A stretch of 64,000 bases of DNA from Novosphingobium resinovorum. Its GTDB lineage: Bacteria > Pseudomonadota > Alphaproteobacteria > Sphingomonadales > Sphingomonadaceae. The stretch covers positions 620,001-684,000 of the forward strand of contig NZ_CP017075.1 in NCBI RefSeq assembly GCF_001742225.1, written 5' to 3'. The position numbers and the translations under genes were made by a program. The notes under the pieces were generated by a model, which ran no database searches, was not told the DNA's origin, and was given only the letters and a program-made list of their open reading frames with translations. This document shows, in pieces, positions 29,047 through 37,409 of this stretch (position 1 is its first letter; each line of letters begins with the position of its first letter).

Positions 29047-30558
29047 ATGACGGACATGGCTTCGGAGAAACCCCGGCAGGGCTGGGCGGGGCTGTGGAAC
29101 ATCAGCTTCGGGTTCTTCGGCATCCAGATCGGCTTCGCGCTGCAGAACGCCAACATGAGCCGCGTCTTCCAGTCGCTGGGCTCGGGGATCGATGATCTCC
29201 CCGCGCTCTGGGTCGCCGCGCCGCTGACCGGCCTGCTGGTCCAGCCCATCGTCGGTCACATGTCAGACCGGACGTGGCTGGGGCGCCTCGGTCGTCGCCG
29301 TCCCTATTTCCTGGCGGGCGCGGTGCTGGCGACGATCGCGCTGCTGGCGATGCCGGAGAGCGCCGGATCCTCGTCGGGCCTGCTGATGGCGGCGCTGCTG
29401 CTGTGGATGCTCGACGCCAGCCTCAACGTCTCGATGGAGCCCTTCCGCGCCTTCGTGGGCGATATGCTGCGCAAGGATCAGCACACGGCGGGCTATGCCG
29501 TGCAGACCGCCTTTATCGGCGCGGGCGCGGTGGTGGGGTCGCTGTTTCCTTATGCGCTGGAGCACTTCGGCGTCTCCAACGCGGCGGCGCTCGGCGAGAT
29601 TCCCGATACGGTACGCTACAGCTTCTGGGCAGGGGGACTGGCGCTGCTGGCTGCCGTGCTCTGGACGGTGCTGACGACGCGCGAATACTCGCCCGAGGAG
29701 CAAGCGGCGTTCGGGGATGCGCAGGAGGCGGAGGGCGCCAGTGCTGCTGCACTCGCCGGGCGCCCGATCTGGAACGGGTTGCCGTGGATCGTCGCCGGTG
29801 CTGTCGTTGCGGCGCTCGTCAAGGCATGGGCTCTGGAGAAGGAAGTCTATCTCCTCGCCGCGCTCCTCGCAGGCTACGGCATCGCCATCATGGCCGCTAT
29901 CGGCCTTGCGCGCTCGGGCCGCAGTGCTTCGATGCTGGCAGGGATCGTCGGTGACTTCGCGGGAATGCCGCCGCTGATGAAGCGGCTCGCCTTCGTGCAG
30001 TTCTTCAGCTGGTCGGCGCTGTTCATCATGTGGATCAACACGACGCCGGTAGTGGCGCAGTACCACTTCGGATCGGCCGACCCCGCGAGTGCTGCCTATC
30101 AGGAAGCGGGCAACTGGGTCGGCGTGTTGTTCTCGGTCTACAACGGCGTGGCGGCTATCGCCGCGCTGGCGCTGCTGCCGATGCTTTCGGCCCGGCTGGG
30201 CAAGGCGCGGACGCATGCGCTGTGCCTCGTGGCGGGAGCGCTGGGCTTTGCCGGGTTCCTGCTGCTGCGCGATCCCAAGGCCCTGATCGCGTGCGAGATC
30301 GGCATCGGCATCGCCTGGGCCTCGATCCTCGCGATGCCTTACGCCATCCTCGCGAGCAGCCTGCCGCAGTCGAAGCTCGGCATCTACATGGGCCTGTTCA
30401 ACGTCTTCGTGGTGCTGCCGCAACTGCTGGTCGCGACGGTGATGGGCTCGATCATGAAGGCCTTCTTTCCCGGCGAGCCGATCTGGACGATGGCCTTCGC
30501 AGCGGGCACTCTGCTGGTCGCGGCGCTCGCCTCGCTGAGAATTGGTGCGGAGACATAA
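29047..30558 (+). CDS. MFS sugar transporter (SLC45/maltose permease type)
   Basis: A 503-residue inner-membrane transporter with about 12 hydrophobic segments. The loop 2-3 motif GHMSDRTWLGRLGRRRPYFLAG, seen here as GHMSDRTWLGRLGRRRPY and onward, and the NVSMEPFRAFVGDML segment resemble SLC45-like sugar/proton symporters placed in alphaproteobacterial maltose loci. It would move maltose or short maltodextrins from the periplasm to the cytoplasmic GH13 enzyme. ATG 29047 has GGAAGGG before it; an ATG at 29056 is a possible alternative. Confidence 0.85.
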   Translation: MTDMASEKPRQGWAGLWNISFGFFGIQIGFALQNANMSRVFQSLGSGIDDLPALWVAAPLTGLLVQPIVGHMSDRTWLGRLGRRRPYFLAGAVLATIALLAMPESAGSSSGLLMAALLLWMLDASLNVSMEPFRAFVGDMLRKDQHTAGYAVQTAFIGAGAVVGSLFPYALEHFGVSNAAALGEIPDTVRYSFWAGGLALLAAVLWTVLTTREYSPEEQAAFGDAQEAEGASAAALAGRPIWNGLPWIVAGAVVAALVKAWALEKEVYLLAALLAGYGIAIMAAIGLARSGRSASMLAGIVGDFAGMPPLMKRLAFVQFFSWSALFIMWINTTPVVAQYHFGSADPASAAYQEAGNWVGVLFSVYNGVAAIAALALLPMLSARLGKARTHALCLVAGALGFAGFLLLRDPKALIACEIGIGIAWASILAMPYAILASSLPQSKLGIYMGLFNVFVVLPQLLVATVMGSIMKAFFPGEPIWTMAFAAGTLLVAALASLRIGAET

Positions 30559-30651
30559 TTGCGCGGGTTCTCGTAATATTCCGTCTTCGCGCTGCATCGA
30601 TATTGCTCTAGGAGCGTTGTCAAAGATCAGGCAGCCAGAGGAGAGGAACCC

Positions 30652-31809
30652 ATGCGCGCCACCCCCGATTTCGACTTCGCTCTGGGCGAAAGCGCGCAGA
30701 TGATCCGCGAAAGCGTTTCGCGCTTCGCTGACGAGCGGATCGCCCCCATCGCCGCGAAAGTGGACGCCGAAGACTGGTTCCCCCGCGATCTCTGGCCCGA
30801 GATGGGCGCGCTGGGCCTCCATGGCCTGACGGTCGAGGAGGAGTGGGGCGGCATCGGCCTGGGCTATCTCGAACACGTCATCGCGGTGGAGGAGGTCAGC
30901 CGCGCATCGGCCTCGGTCGGGCTGTCCTACGGCGCGCATTCGAACTTGTGCGTCAACCAGATCCGCCGTTGGGGCACCGAGGAACAGAAGGCGAAGTATC
31001 TGCCGAAGCTGATCTCGGGCGAGCACATCGGCAGCCTCGCCATGTCCGAGGTGGGCGCCGGGTCCGACGTCGTCGGCATGAAACTGCGCGCCGATGCGGT
31101 TACTGGAGGCTTCCGCCTCAACGGCACCAAGTTCTGGATCACCAACGGCACTTATGCCGATACCCTGGTCGTCTATGCCAAGACCGGCGAGGGCTCCAAA
31201 GGCATCACCGCCTTCCTGATCGAGAAGGGCATGCCGGGCTTCTCCATCGGCCAGAAGATCGACAAGATGGGCATGCGCGGTTCGCCCACGTGCGAGCTGG
31301 TGTTCGACGACTGCCTGGTGCCGGAAGAGAACGTCATGGGGCCGCTGCACGGCGGCGTCGGCGTGCTGATGAGCGGGCTCGACTATGAGCGGGTGGTGCT
31401 GGCGGGCCTTCAACTTGGCATCATGCAGGCATGCCTCGACACCGTCATTCCCTACCTTCGCGAGCGCAGGCAGTTCGGCAAGCCGATCGGCGCGTTCCAG
31501 CTGATGCAGGCCAAGGTCGCGGACATGTACGTCGCGCTGCAGTCCGCGCGCGCCTACGTCTATGCCGTGGCGCGCGCCTGCGATGCCGGGCAGACCACGC
31601 GCTTCGACGCAGCGGGCGCGATCCTGCTGGCGAGCGAGAACGCCTTCCGCGTCTCGGGCGAGGCGGTGCAGGCACTGGGCGGCGCAGGCTATACCAAGGA
31701 CTGGCCGGTCGAACGCTACCTGCGCGATGCCAAGTTGCTCGACATCGGCGCAGGCACGAACGAAATCCGCCGCATGCTCATCGGCCGCGAACTGATCGGC
31801 GCAGGCTGA
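30652..31809 (+). CDS. ivd: Isovaleryl-CoA dehydrogenase
   Basis: A 385-residue FAD acyl-CoA dehydrogenase. It oxidises isovaleryl-CoA in leucine breakdown, passing electrons to ETF. Signature features are [26 protein letters not shown], and the catalytic base in [17 protein letters not shown] (Glu246), which is placed as in isovaleryl-CoA dehydrogenases rather than in short-chain enzymes. [20 protein letters not shown] and the C-terminal GTNEIRR are also present. The ribosome site GGAGAGGAA lies before the ATG. Other leucine-pathway genes are not in the window. It is convergent with the NmrA-like gene, with 1 nt between their stops. Confidence 0.92.
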   Translation: MRATPDFDFALGESAQMIRESVSRFADERIAPIAAKVDAEDWFPRDLWPEMGALGLHGLTVEEEWGGIGLGYLEHVIAVEEVSRASASVGLSYGAHSNLCVNQIRRWGTEEQKAKYLPKLISGEHIGSLAMSEVGAGSDVVGMKLRADAVTGGFRLNGTKFWITNGTYADTLVVYAKTGEGSKGITAFLIEKGMPGFSIGQKIDKMGMRGSPTCELVFDDCLVPEENVMGPLHGGVGVLMSGLDYERVVLAGLQLGIMQACLDTVIPYLRERRQFGKPIGAFQLMQAKVADMYVALQSARAYVYAVARACDAGQTTRFDAAGAILLASENAFRVSGEAVQALGGAGYTKDWPVERYLRDAKLLDIGAGTNEIRRMLIGRELIGAG

Positions 31810-31810
31810 T

Positions 31811-32965
31811 CTATTCGGTCAGACTGCGGCGCACGTAGTCCTCGAAGCTCGCAGGTTCGCGGCCGAGCAGCCAGCGCAGCGCGCCGGGGTTGCCCCGGCC
31901 GCCACTGCGGGCCTGCCAGGCGTTGAGGCGCGTGACCGCATCGGCGACGTAAGCAAAGGCAGGGCCTGCCGCTTCCAGTCCGGCGACGAGCTGTGCGACG
32001 GGGAGTTCCCCAGCAGTCACCGATCGTCCGCTCACTGTGGTGACGAGGGCTGCGATCTCCGCCGTGCTCAGCGCCTCGTCGCTTGCCAGATCGTAAGTCG
32101 CGAGGGCATGGCCGTCCTCGCTCGCGACCTTGGCGACCACATCCGCCAGATCGGCCATGTCGAGATAGCCCTGCCGCGTCGTGAGCGCAAAGGGCAGGTC
32201 CAGCGCACCGGCTTCCAGCACGGCGGCGACATCGATGTTCTGCATGTAGGTCTGCGGGCGCAGCACCGTCCATTGGAGGCCGGATTCCGCGAGGTATGCC
32301 TCGACCGCCAGCTTGGCGGCATGACCGGGCACGCTGGTGACTTGCGCATGCAGCGCCGAGACGTAGATGAAGCGCGAGACGCCCGCCGCCACCGCCGCGT
32401 CGATCATCCCGGTGCCCATCGCCGCTTCGCGCGGGTGGAAGGCGGGGGCGTAGTGGATGACGACGTCGATGCCCTCGACCGCCCGCGCACGGTCGGCAGG
32501 GTTTTCGAGATCGCCGGTCAGGCAGGTGATGGAATGGGCGCGGCGCGTGCCGGTGTCGAGATTGCCGGGCACCGTCTCGATCGCGCGCGACATGGCGATG
32601 CTGCCTTCGAGCGGGTCGACAACCAGTTCCACCGCGCGCTTCTTCTTGCCGCTGCCGGTGTCGAGGTTGCCGGGAACGGTTTCGATGGCGCGTGCCCTGG
32701 CGCTTCCCGTATCGAGATTTCCCGGGACCGTCTCGATGGCGCGCTTCCTGCTGGTGCCGGTATCGAGGTTGCCGGGAACAGTCTCGATGGCGCGTGCCTT
32801 GGCGCTGCCGGTGTCGAGATTGCCGGGGACCGTTTCGATCGCGCGCGCAGGCTCCTGTGGATAGCGGCACAGGCCCCGGATATCGGCGTCGGGATCGCGG
32901 CCGCGCAGTGCGTCGATCACATGACTGCCTGTCCGGCCCGTCGGTCCCACCACCAGAATGCGCAT
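31811..32965 (-). CDS. NmrA-like NAD(P)-binding protein with an inserted repeated-peptide array
   Basis: A 384-residue Rossmann protein. The N-terminal VVGPTGRTGSHVIDAL (residues 5-20) is the dinucleotide-binding loop, and VVIHYAP, SRFIYVSAL and the NmrA-like C-terminus follow. Residues 41-142 are an insertion between strands beta-2 and beta-3. It holds five exact copies of RAIETVPGNLDTG (units 1-4 and 6), plus one diverged unit (RAVELVVDPLEG), at a 16-18 residue period. The linkers are basic (SAKA, TSRK, SARA, SGKKK, TRR). The next segment, SITCLTGDLENPADRA, looks like the original family strand from which the unit may derive. All codon differences among the five exact copies are synonymous. 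The ATG at 32965 has GGAGGGAA before it. Function is unknown. Confidence 0.85.
   Translation of the reverse strand: MRILVVGPTGRTGSHVIDALRGRDPDADIRGLCRYPQEPARAIETVPGNLDTGSAKARAIETVPGNLDTGTSRKRAIETVPGNLDTGSARARAIETVPGNLDTGSGKKKRAVELVVDPLEGSIAMSRAIETVPGNLDTGTRRAHSITCLTGDLENPADRARAVEGIDVVIHYAPAFHPREAAMGTGMIDAAVAAGVSRFIYVSALHAQVTSVPGHAAKLAVEAYLAESGLQWTVLRPQTYMQNIDVAAVLEAGALDLPFALTTRQGYLDMADLADVVAKVASEDGHALATYDLASDEALSTAEIAALVTTVSGRSVTAGELPVAQLVAGLEAAGPAFAYVADAVTRLNAWQARSGGRGNPGALRWLLGREPASFEDYVRRSLTE
32540..32845 (-). repeat. In-frame ~51-bp tandem repeat array inside the NmrA-like gene
   Basis: Six units of 48-54 bp, five of which encode the identical peptide RAIETVPGNLDTG. At nucleotide level the units differ at about nine of the thirteen codons (Ala, Glu, Thr, Val, Pro, Gly, Asn, Asp, Thr), always at the third position and always silently. 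Confidence 0.9.
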
Positions 32966-33054
32966 TGATTCCCTCCGTTTTTCCGCGCGACGCCCATACG
33001 CGGACGCCCGGCGCGAGAGAACTGACAAGTCCCGTTACCAGACTTGCGGTGCGC

Positions 33055-33687
33055 TCAGGCCGCGTCAATCCCCGGACCGGCAACCGGCACGATCGTCTGC
33101 GCGAGCCGCTCCACTTCCGCGCGGTCGTGGCTGACGTAGAGGATCGGCAGGCGCAGTTCGTCGCGAATGCGCTCGATCAGGCGCAGGATATCCTCGCGCC
33201 GCGCCACGTCGACCGATGCGAGTGGCTCGTCCATGAGCAGGAATTCGGGCGCGGACAGCAGCGCGCGCCCGATTGCGACACGCTGGGCCTCGCCGCCGGA
33301 CAGCGTCGCGGGCATGCGGTCGAGCAATCCGGCGATGCCGAGCAGGTCGAGCGTATGATCCCAGTCGAGCGTCGAGCCCTCCCGGCGGCCGAACTCGAGG
33401 TTGCGGCGGACCGAGCGGTGGGGGAACAGGCGCAGGTCCTGGAAGACGTATCCGCAGCGCCGCTTCTCGGGCCGGAGGTCGATGCGCGCGGCGCTGTCGA
33501 ACAGAGTGGCTCCGGCGACCGCGATGCGTCCCTCCGCCGGGCGCAGCAGGCCCGCGACGGCGTCGAGCAGGCTGGTCTTGCCTGCACCGGAGGGGCCGAA
33601 CAGCGCCGTCAGGCCCGCTCCGGCGACGAAGGCATAGTCCATCCGCCGCTCGCCGCGTTTCAGGGTGAGGGCGACGTCAAACGACAT
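33055..33687 (-). CDS. modC: Molybdate ABC transporter ATPase ModC (short form)
   Basis: A 210-residue ATPase powering molybdate uptake with ModA and ModB. Walker A is GPSGAGKT (residues 31-38), the signature is LSGGEAQR, Walker B is LLMDEPLAS, and a switch His follows in VSHDRAEV. Typical ModC is about 350 residues with a C-terminal molybdate-binding TOBE domain; that domain is absent here, and the gene ends after the ATPase fold. The ATG at 33687 overlaps the modB stop by 11 nt. Last gene of modEABC. Confidence 0.88.
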   Translation of the reverse strand: MSFDVALTLKRGERRMDYAFVAGAGLTALFGPSGAGKTSLLDAVAGLLRPAEGRIAVAGATLFDSAARIDLRPEKRRCGYVFQDLRLFPHRSVRRNLEFGRREGSTLDWDHTLDLLGIAGLLDRMPATLSGGEAQRVAIGRALLSAPEFLLMDEPLASVDVARREDILRLIERIRDELRLPILYVSHDRAEVERLAQTIVPVAGPGIDAA

Positions 33688-34378
33688 GGCGACCCCGCTC
33701 CTGCCCGCTGCGCCGGGCGAGCCATTCGGACAGCACCAATGCCGCGACCGACAGCGCGACCGAAAGTCCCGCGAGACGCGCCACCTGCAGGTCGGAGCCG
33801 GGCACCTGCAGCGCGCTGTAGATCGCCAGCGGCAGGGTCTGCGTCTCGCCCGGGATGTTGGAGGCGAAGGTGATGGTCGCGCCGAACTCCCCGACCGAGC
33901 GCGCGAAGCCGAGCACCAGCGCCGCCAGCACCCCATTGGCGCTGAGAGGCAGGGTGACGGTGACGAAGGTGCGCCACGGCCCCGCGCCGAGCGTGCGCGC
34001 GGCGCTCTCCAGTCGGCGGTCGACCGCTTCCAGCGAGAGGCGCATCGCGCGCACCATCAGCGGCAGCGCCATCACGGCGGCGGCCAGCGCCGCGCCGGTC
34101 CAGCGGAACAGGAAGGTCAGGCCGAGCGTGCGCTCTAGGAAGCCGCCGAGCAGGGCGTTCGGGCTGAAGGCCAGCAGCAGCAGCCAGCCGGTCACGACCG
34201 GCGGCAGCACCAGCGGCAGATGGACCATCGCATCGACCAGCACCTTGCCCGGAAAGCGCCAGCGCGCCAGCACCCAGGCGAGCGCGAAGGACACCGGCAG
34301 CGCCGCCGCTATGGCGACACCGCCGACCTTGAGCGAGAGAACCAGTATCTCCCATTCGGCCGGTGAAAGCGGGTTCAC
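33677..34378 (-). CDS. modB: Molybdate ABC transporter permease ModB
   Basis: A 233-residue inner-membrane permease with about five to six membrane helices. The ABC-coupling EAA-like loop is SAARTLGAGPWRTFVTVTLP, and ARSVGEFGATITFASNIPGE is the strongly conserved ModB segment. The start is GTG at 34378, 7 nt after the modA stop. It is translationally coupled to modC. Confidence 0.93.
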   Translation of the reverse strand: MNPLSPAEWEILVLSLKVGGVAIAAALPVSFALAWVLARWRFPGKVLVDAMVHLPLVLPPVVTGWLLLLAFSPNALLGGFLERTLGLTFLFRWTGAALAAAVMALPLMVRAMRLSLEAVDRRLESAARTLGAGPWRTFVTVTLPLSANGVLAALVLGFARSVGEFGATITFASNIPGETQTLPLAIYSALQVPGSDLQVARLAGLSVALSVAALVLSEWLARRSGQERGRHVV

Positions 34379-34385
34379 CTGTGGC

Positions 34386-35162
34386 TTACTTCGTCCCGAA
34401 GCCGAAGCGGCGGAACAGCGCCTTGCCCTCGGCCGAGATCAGGTAGCGGCGGAATCCCTCGCCTTCCGGGTTGCGGGAGGAGGAAAGGGTGGCGACCGGG
34501 TAGCTGATCGGGTCGTGGCTCGCGGGCGGGAAGGTGCCGACCACGCGCACGCCGGGATCGGCGCGGGCGTCCGTCGCGTAGACGATGCCGAGCGGCGCGG
34601 CGCCCCGGCTCACCAGAGCGAGCGCGCCGCGCACACTGTCCCCCGGGGCGAGCCGGTCCTGAACCGAGGGCCACACGCCCAGCCGGGTCAGCGCCTGCTT
34701 GCCGTAGATGCCCGCCGGAACGCCCGCAGGGTCGGCGATCGCCAGCCGCCCGTTGCCGAGCGCCCTGGCCAGCGGCATGCCGCGCCCGATCCGCAGGCGG
34801 ATAGTGCTGGCGCGCGGGGCGATCAGCACGAGGTCGTTGCGCAGGAATGAGACGCGCGTGCCCTTGCGCACCAGTCCCTTGCCCTGCACGTCGTCCATCC
34901 ACGGCTCGTCGGCGGAGACGAACAGGTCCGCCGGAGCGCCCGAGGCGATCTGGCGGGCAAGCGCGGAGGACGCGGCGAACGAGATGCGCGGGCGCGGATG
35001 CCCCTTGCGCGCCCAGGCGTCGGCGGCGGCGTTCATCGATTCCTGCAGGCTCGCCGCGGCCAGCACCAGCGGCGGTTGTCCGCCCGAAGCCGCGCTAACG
35101 GGAGCGGCGGCTCCGTACAGGACGGCCAGGACCGCCAGCAGCAGGGCCACGAACTTGCGCAT
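34386..35162 (-). CDS. modA: Periplasmic molybdate-binding protein ModA
   Basis: A 258-residue solute-binding protein with a signal peptide (MRKFVALLLAVLAVLYGAAA then PVSAAS). LVLAAASLQESMN and FAASSALARQIASGAPADLF are the oxyanion-binding regions of the family, and ADPAGVPAGIYGKQAL matches the hinge segment. Tandem starts GTG 35165/ATG 35162 follow a GGAGA ribosome site. It is the second gene of modEABC, 81 nt after modE. Confidence 0.92.
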   Translation of the reverse strand: MRKFVALLLAVLAVLYGAAAPVSAASGGQPPLVLAAASLQESMNAAADAWARKGHPRPRISFAASSALARQIASGAPADLFVSADEPWMDDVQGKGLVRKGTRVSFLRNDLVLIAPRASTIRLRIGRGMPLARALGNGRLAIADPAGVPAGIYGKQALTRLGVWPSVQDRLAPGDSVRGALALVSRGAAPLGIVYATDARADPGVRVVGTFPPASHDPISYPVATLSSSRNPEGEGFRRYLISAEGKALFRRFGFGTK

Positions 35163-35173
35163 CACAAATCTCC

Positions 35174-35206
35174 GGGAAGGCGTATTGTATTCGACAGTAT
35201 ATCGCG
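35174..35206 (-). promoter_or_regulatory. Possible Mo-box / internal promoter before modA
   Basis: Within the 81-nt gap between modE and modA the minus strand reads CGATATACTGT then CGAATACAATACG. This is an A/T-rich imperfect dyad unlike its GC-rich surroundings, and it contains a TATACT -10-like hexamer. It is a reasonable place for ModE binding, but the match to known Mo-boxes is weak. Confidence 0.3.
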
Positions 35207-35243
35207 TGTGGTCGATTGCAAGCCGGGCGCGGTAAGGCGCCGT

Positions 35244-35624
35244 TCAATCCTTCTGCGAGGCGCGCGGCTCGGGCAGCAGGCGTGCGGCGAGCGCGTCGTA
35301 GTCGGGACCGCGCGCGGCGTGCGCGATGCCATCCTGCAAGGCGCGGTAGTGGGCGAGCACCGCCTCTCCGAGTTCGGTCAGCCGCGCGCCGCTCGTCGCC
35401 GCGCGGCCGGGGGCGGTCTGGACCAGCGGGGCATCCCAGCAGCGGTTCATGACATCGACCAGAAGCCACGCCCGGCGGTAGCTCATCGCCATCGCGCGCC
35501 CTGCGGCGGAGATCGATCCGTGTTCGCGGATTGCATCGAGAAGGTCGGCCTTTCCCGGTCCCATCGCGATCTCGTCGCCGGAATGGATCTGGATCTTGAT
35601 CTTCAGGCGCGGGTGAGCGGTCAT
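35244..35624 (-). CDS. modE: ModE-like winged-helix regulator (DNA-binding domain only)
   Basis: A 126-residue protein matching the N-terminal winged helix of ModE: LLDAIREHGSISAAGRAMAMSYRRAWLLVD and NRCWDAPLVQTAPG are the family's helix-turn-helix region. The C-terminal Mop domains that bind molybdate in E. coli ModE are missing, as in several alphaproteobacterial short ModE proteins. It heads the modEABC operon and likely adjusts its expression. The ATG at 35624 gives the compact form; an upstream in-frame start would add 12 residues. Confidence 0.85.
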   Translation of the reverse strand: MTAHPRLKIKIQIHSGDEIAMGPGKADLLDAIREHGSISAAGRAMAMSYRRAWLLVDVMNRCWDAPLVQTAPGRAATSGARLTELGEAVLAHYRALQDGIAHAARGPDYDALAARLLPEPRASQKD

Positions 35625-36174
35625 GGCCCCGTTCCTAGGCCGCGCTTGCGTCGGCAGCAAGATGGCGGAGAGCTTAACCGCCGATGATCCGTCGCGCCGC
35701 CCGAATCACCTCGGCGCGGCGGCGGAACAGCCGGACGGAAAACCGGCGCAGGGGCGACGGTCGCGTCGTCGTTCTCCGTGCGGTCCGCGAGATTCGCCGC
35801 AGCCGCGTTCTGTTGCTGCTGCCCTGCGGCGAAACCGGTATCCCGGACTTGCGCAACGATTGCAGTTGGACCGCATTTCCGGGGCTTGCGATCGTTTTGC
35901 ACCGCAATAACGCCCTCCACCTTCTTAGTGCGGATATTTCACCAATCGGTACGAAAATTACCTTCGTTATGAGTATAATATCGCTGCCGCATTGGGGATT
36001 AAAATGATGTGAGGCATTCGGGATATTCTGGAACAAAGCGACGGATTCTGGTAGAACTTGTCCCAGCAAAGAAATCGGAGTGACGTCAACAGGCGCACCC
36101 TTTCGGGATTGATCCGGGCGGCCATGGCGCGGGAACCACGCGTGACAACCGCCTCGACCATTTGAGGATGCGTT
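35625..36174. other. 550-nt stretch without a convincing gene
   Basis: Open frames in this interval are short, arginine-rich and lack ribosome sites or recognisable domains. The right half is notably less GC-rich than its neighbours and contains a TATAAT hexamer at 35974-35979 without a good -35 partner. Promoters for modE (left end) and the small membrane protein (right end) should lie here. Confidence 0.5.
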
Positions 36175-36378
36175 ATGAAGGTCGCTGACGACAATATTCT
36201 CCGTTTCGAACGTATCCCTGATAGCGGACGCGATTTCTCCACGCGCCTGTCGGCGGGCATGGTCTACGCCGCAGAGCGCATGGACCGTGGTGAGGAGCAT
36301 GACGGGCGCGGCCTGACGATCGCGATCCTGCTTTGCATGGCCTGCTGGGCCGCGCTTGGGTACTTCCTTCTGGCCTGA
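36175..36378 (+). CDS. Small single-pass membrane protein, 67 aa
   Basis: A short hypothetical protein with a charged N-terminal half (residues 1-45) and one C-terminal hydrophobic segment, LTIAILLCMACWAALGYFLL, which should anchor it in the inner membrane with the N-terminus in the cytoplasm. The ATG is preceded by TTTGAGGATGCG, a plausible ribosome site. No family recognised. It stands alone between modE and the phosphatase. Confidence 0.55.
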   Translation: MKVADDNILRFERIPDSGRDFSTRLSAGMVYAAERMDRGEEHDGRGLTIAILLCMACWAALGYFLLA

Positions 36379-36571
36379 CCGTTCGTGCCGCGTCCGATGG
36401 CGCGGCTCCGGACTGTTTTACCTACCGCCGCAAGCTCACGTCCGCGTCCGAGGTCATCTGCGCAGCACGCGCCTTGTGCATGTCGGCAAGCGGTGATCGT
36501 CGCCCCGGCGTTCCTGAAAAGCCTGTCCCGATCGTGTGAGAAGAGATACTGAACACGGCTATTGTTCGGCA

Positions 36572-37378
36572 ATGGCTGGAGGCTCGGTGGGTCGCTTGAA
36601 CGATCGTATCCTGCTCCTTGAAGGGGTGCACAATTTCCGCGATGCGGGCGGCTATGCGGTTGCTGCGGGCGGGAAGATGAAGTGCGCGGTGGTGTGGCGA
36701 TCCGGCCAGCATCACGGTGCAAGCGATACAGACCTCGAGCATATCGCCGCGCTTGGGCTCACGAGCGTCTTCGACTTGCGGACGTCCAGGGAACGGAGTG
36801 TGCATCCCTGCCGCCGCCCCCAGACATTCGCCGCGCGAGTGTTCTTCGCCAACGATCCGGACTTGCGCCACGCCCCGCATCTGGCCGCGGCGAAGACGAC
36901 CCGGCAGCGTACCGCGCAGTCCACGCGCGAGAGCCTGACGCGCAATTACGGGGGCATCTGCTTCCGGCCTGAACTGCAGGCGATGATACGGGACTGGTTC
37001 GACGAACTGGCGCGGGGGCGGGGACCCAGCCTGGTCAATTGCATGGCGGGCAAGGATCGCACCGGGATTGCGGTCGCGATGCTGCACGCTGCGCTGGGTA
37101 TCCACCGCGATGACATCATGGCGGACTATCTGCTCACCAACAGTGCCGGAAACGTCAAGGCGCGCATCGCCTCGGGTGCGGAGGCGATCCGGGCGATCAC
37201 CGGCCAACTCGACGATGCCGTGCTGCAGGTGCTGATGGGCGTCGAGCCCGACTATCTGGAAGCCGCGTGGCAAGCGGTCGAGGAACGATACGGCACGTTC
37301 GATGCCTATCTGGAACAGGCGCTGGGCGTGGATGCCGTAAAGCGGGAACGAATGCTTGCGGCTCTTGTTGAGACTTGA
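36572..37378 (+). CDS. Tyrosine phosphatase (Y_phosphatase3 type)
   Basis: A 268-residue cytoplasmic phosphatase. Seen are NFRDAGGYAV (residues 21-30), FDLRTSRE and the P-loop VNCMAGKDRTG (nucleophile Cys157, Arg163). Most relatives have HC at the start of the P-loop; here the His is Asn. The family acts on phosphotyrosine or phosphoinositides. ATG 36572 was chosen since it precedes the first conserved residue; a GTG at 36536 is in frame but weak. The stop codon (37376-37378) overlaps the -35 hexamer of the RNA gene that follows. Confidence 0.8.
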   Translation: MAGGSVGRLNDRILLLEGVHNFRDAGGYAVAAGGKMKCAVVWRSGQHHGASDTDLEHIAALGLTSVFDLRTSRERSVHPCRRPQTFAARVFFANDPDLRHAPHLAAAKTTRQRTAQSTRESLTRNYGGICFRPELQAMIRDWFDELARGRGPSLVNCMAGKDRTGIAVAMLHAALGIHRDDIMADYLLTNSAGNVKARIASGAEAIRAITGQLDDAVLQVLMGVEPDYLEAAWQAVEERYGTFDAYLEQALGVDAVKRERMLAALVET

Positions 37379-37403
37379 CATTGGCAACCAAATGGGTTAT
37401 ATG
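37375..37403 (+). promoter_or_regulatory. Promoter with embedded dyad for RNA copy 1
   Basis: TTGACA (37375-37380), exactly 17 nt spacer, then TATATG (37398-37403), a near-perfect sigma-70 consensus. AACC-N5-GGTT at 37386-37398 is a dyad that runs into the -10, so a dimeric regulator could block transcription. The same arrangement occurs at copy 2. Confidence 0.75.
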
Positions 37404-37409
37404 CCCCAG

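Noticed and set aside
32540..32845. CRISPR array
   Set aside because: The repeats are contiguous, in frame with a coding gene, and vary only at third codon positions; there are no spacers.
35625..36174. Short plus-strand gene at 35684-36007
   Set aside because: The frame is rich in Arg with no ribosome site or domain, and the region looks non-coding.
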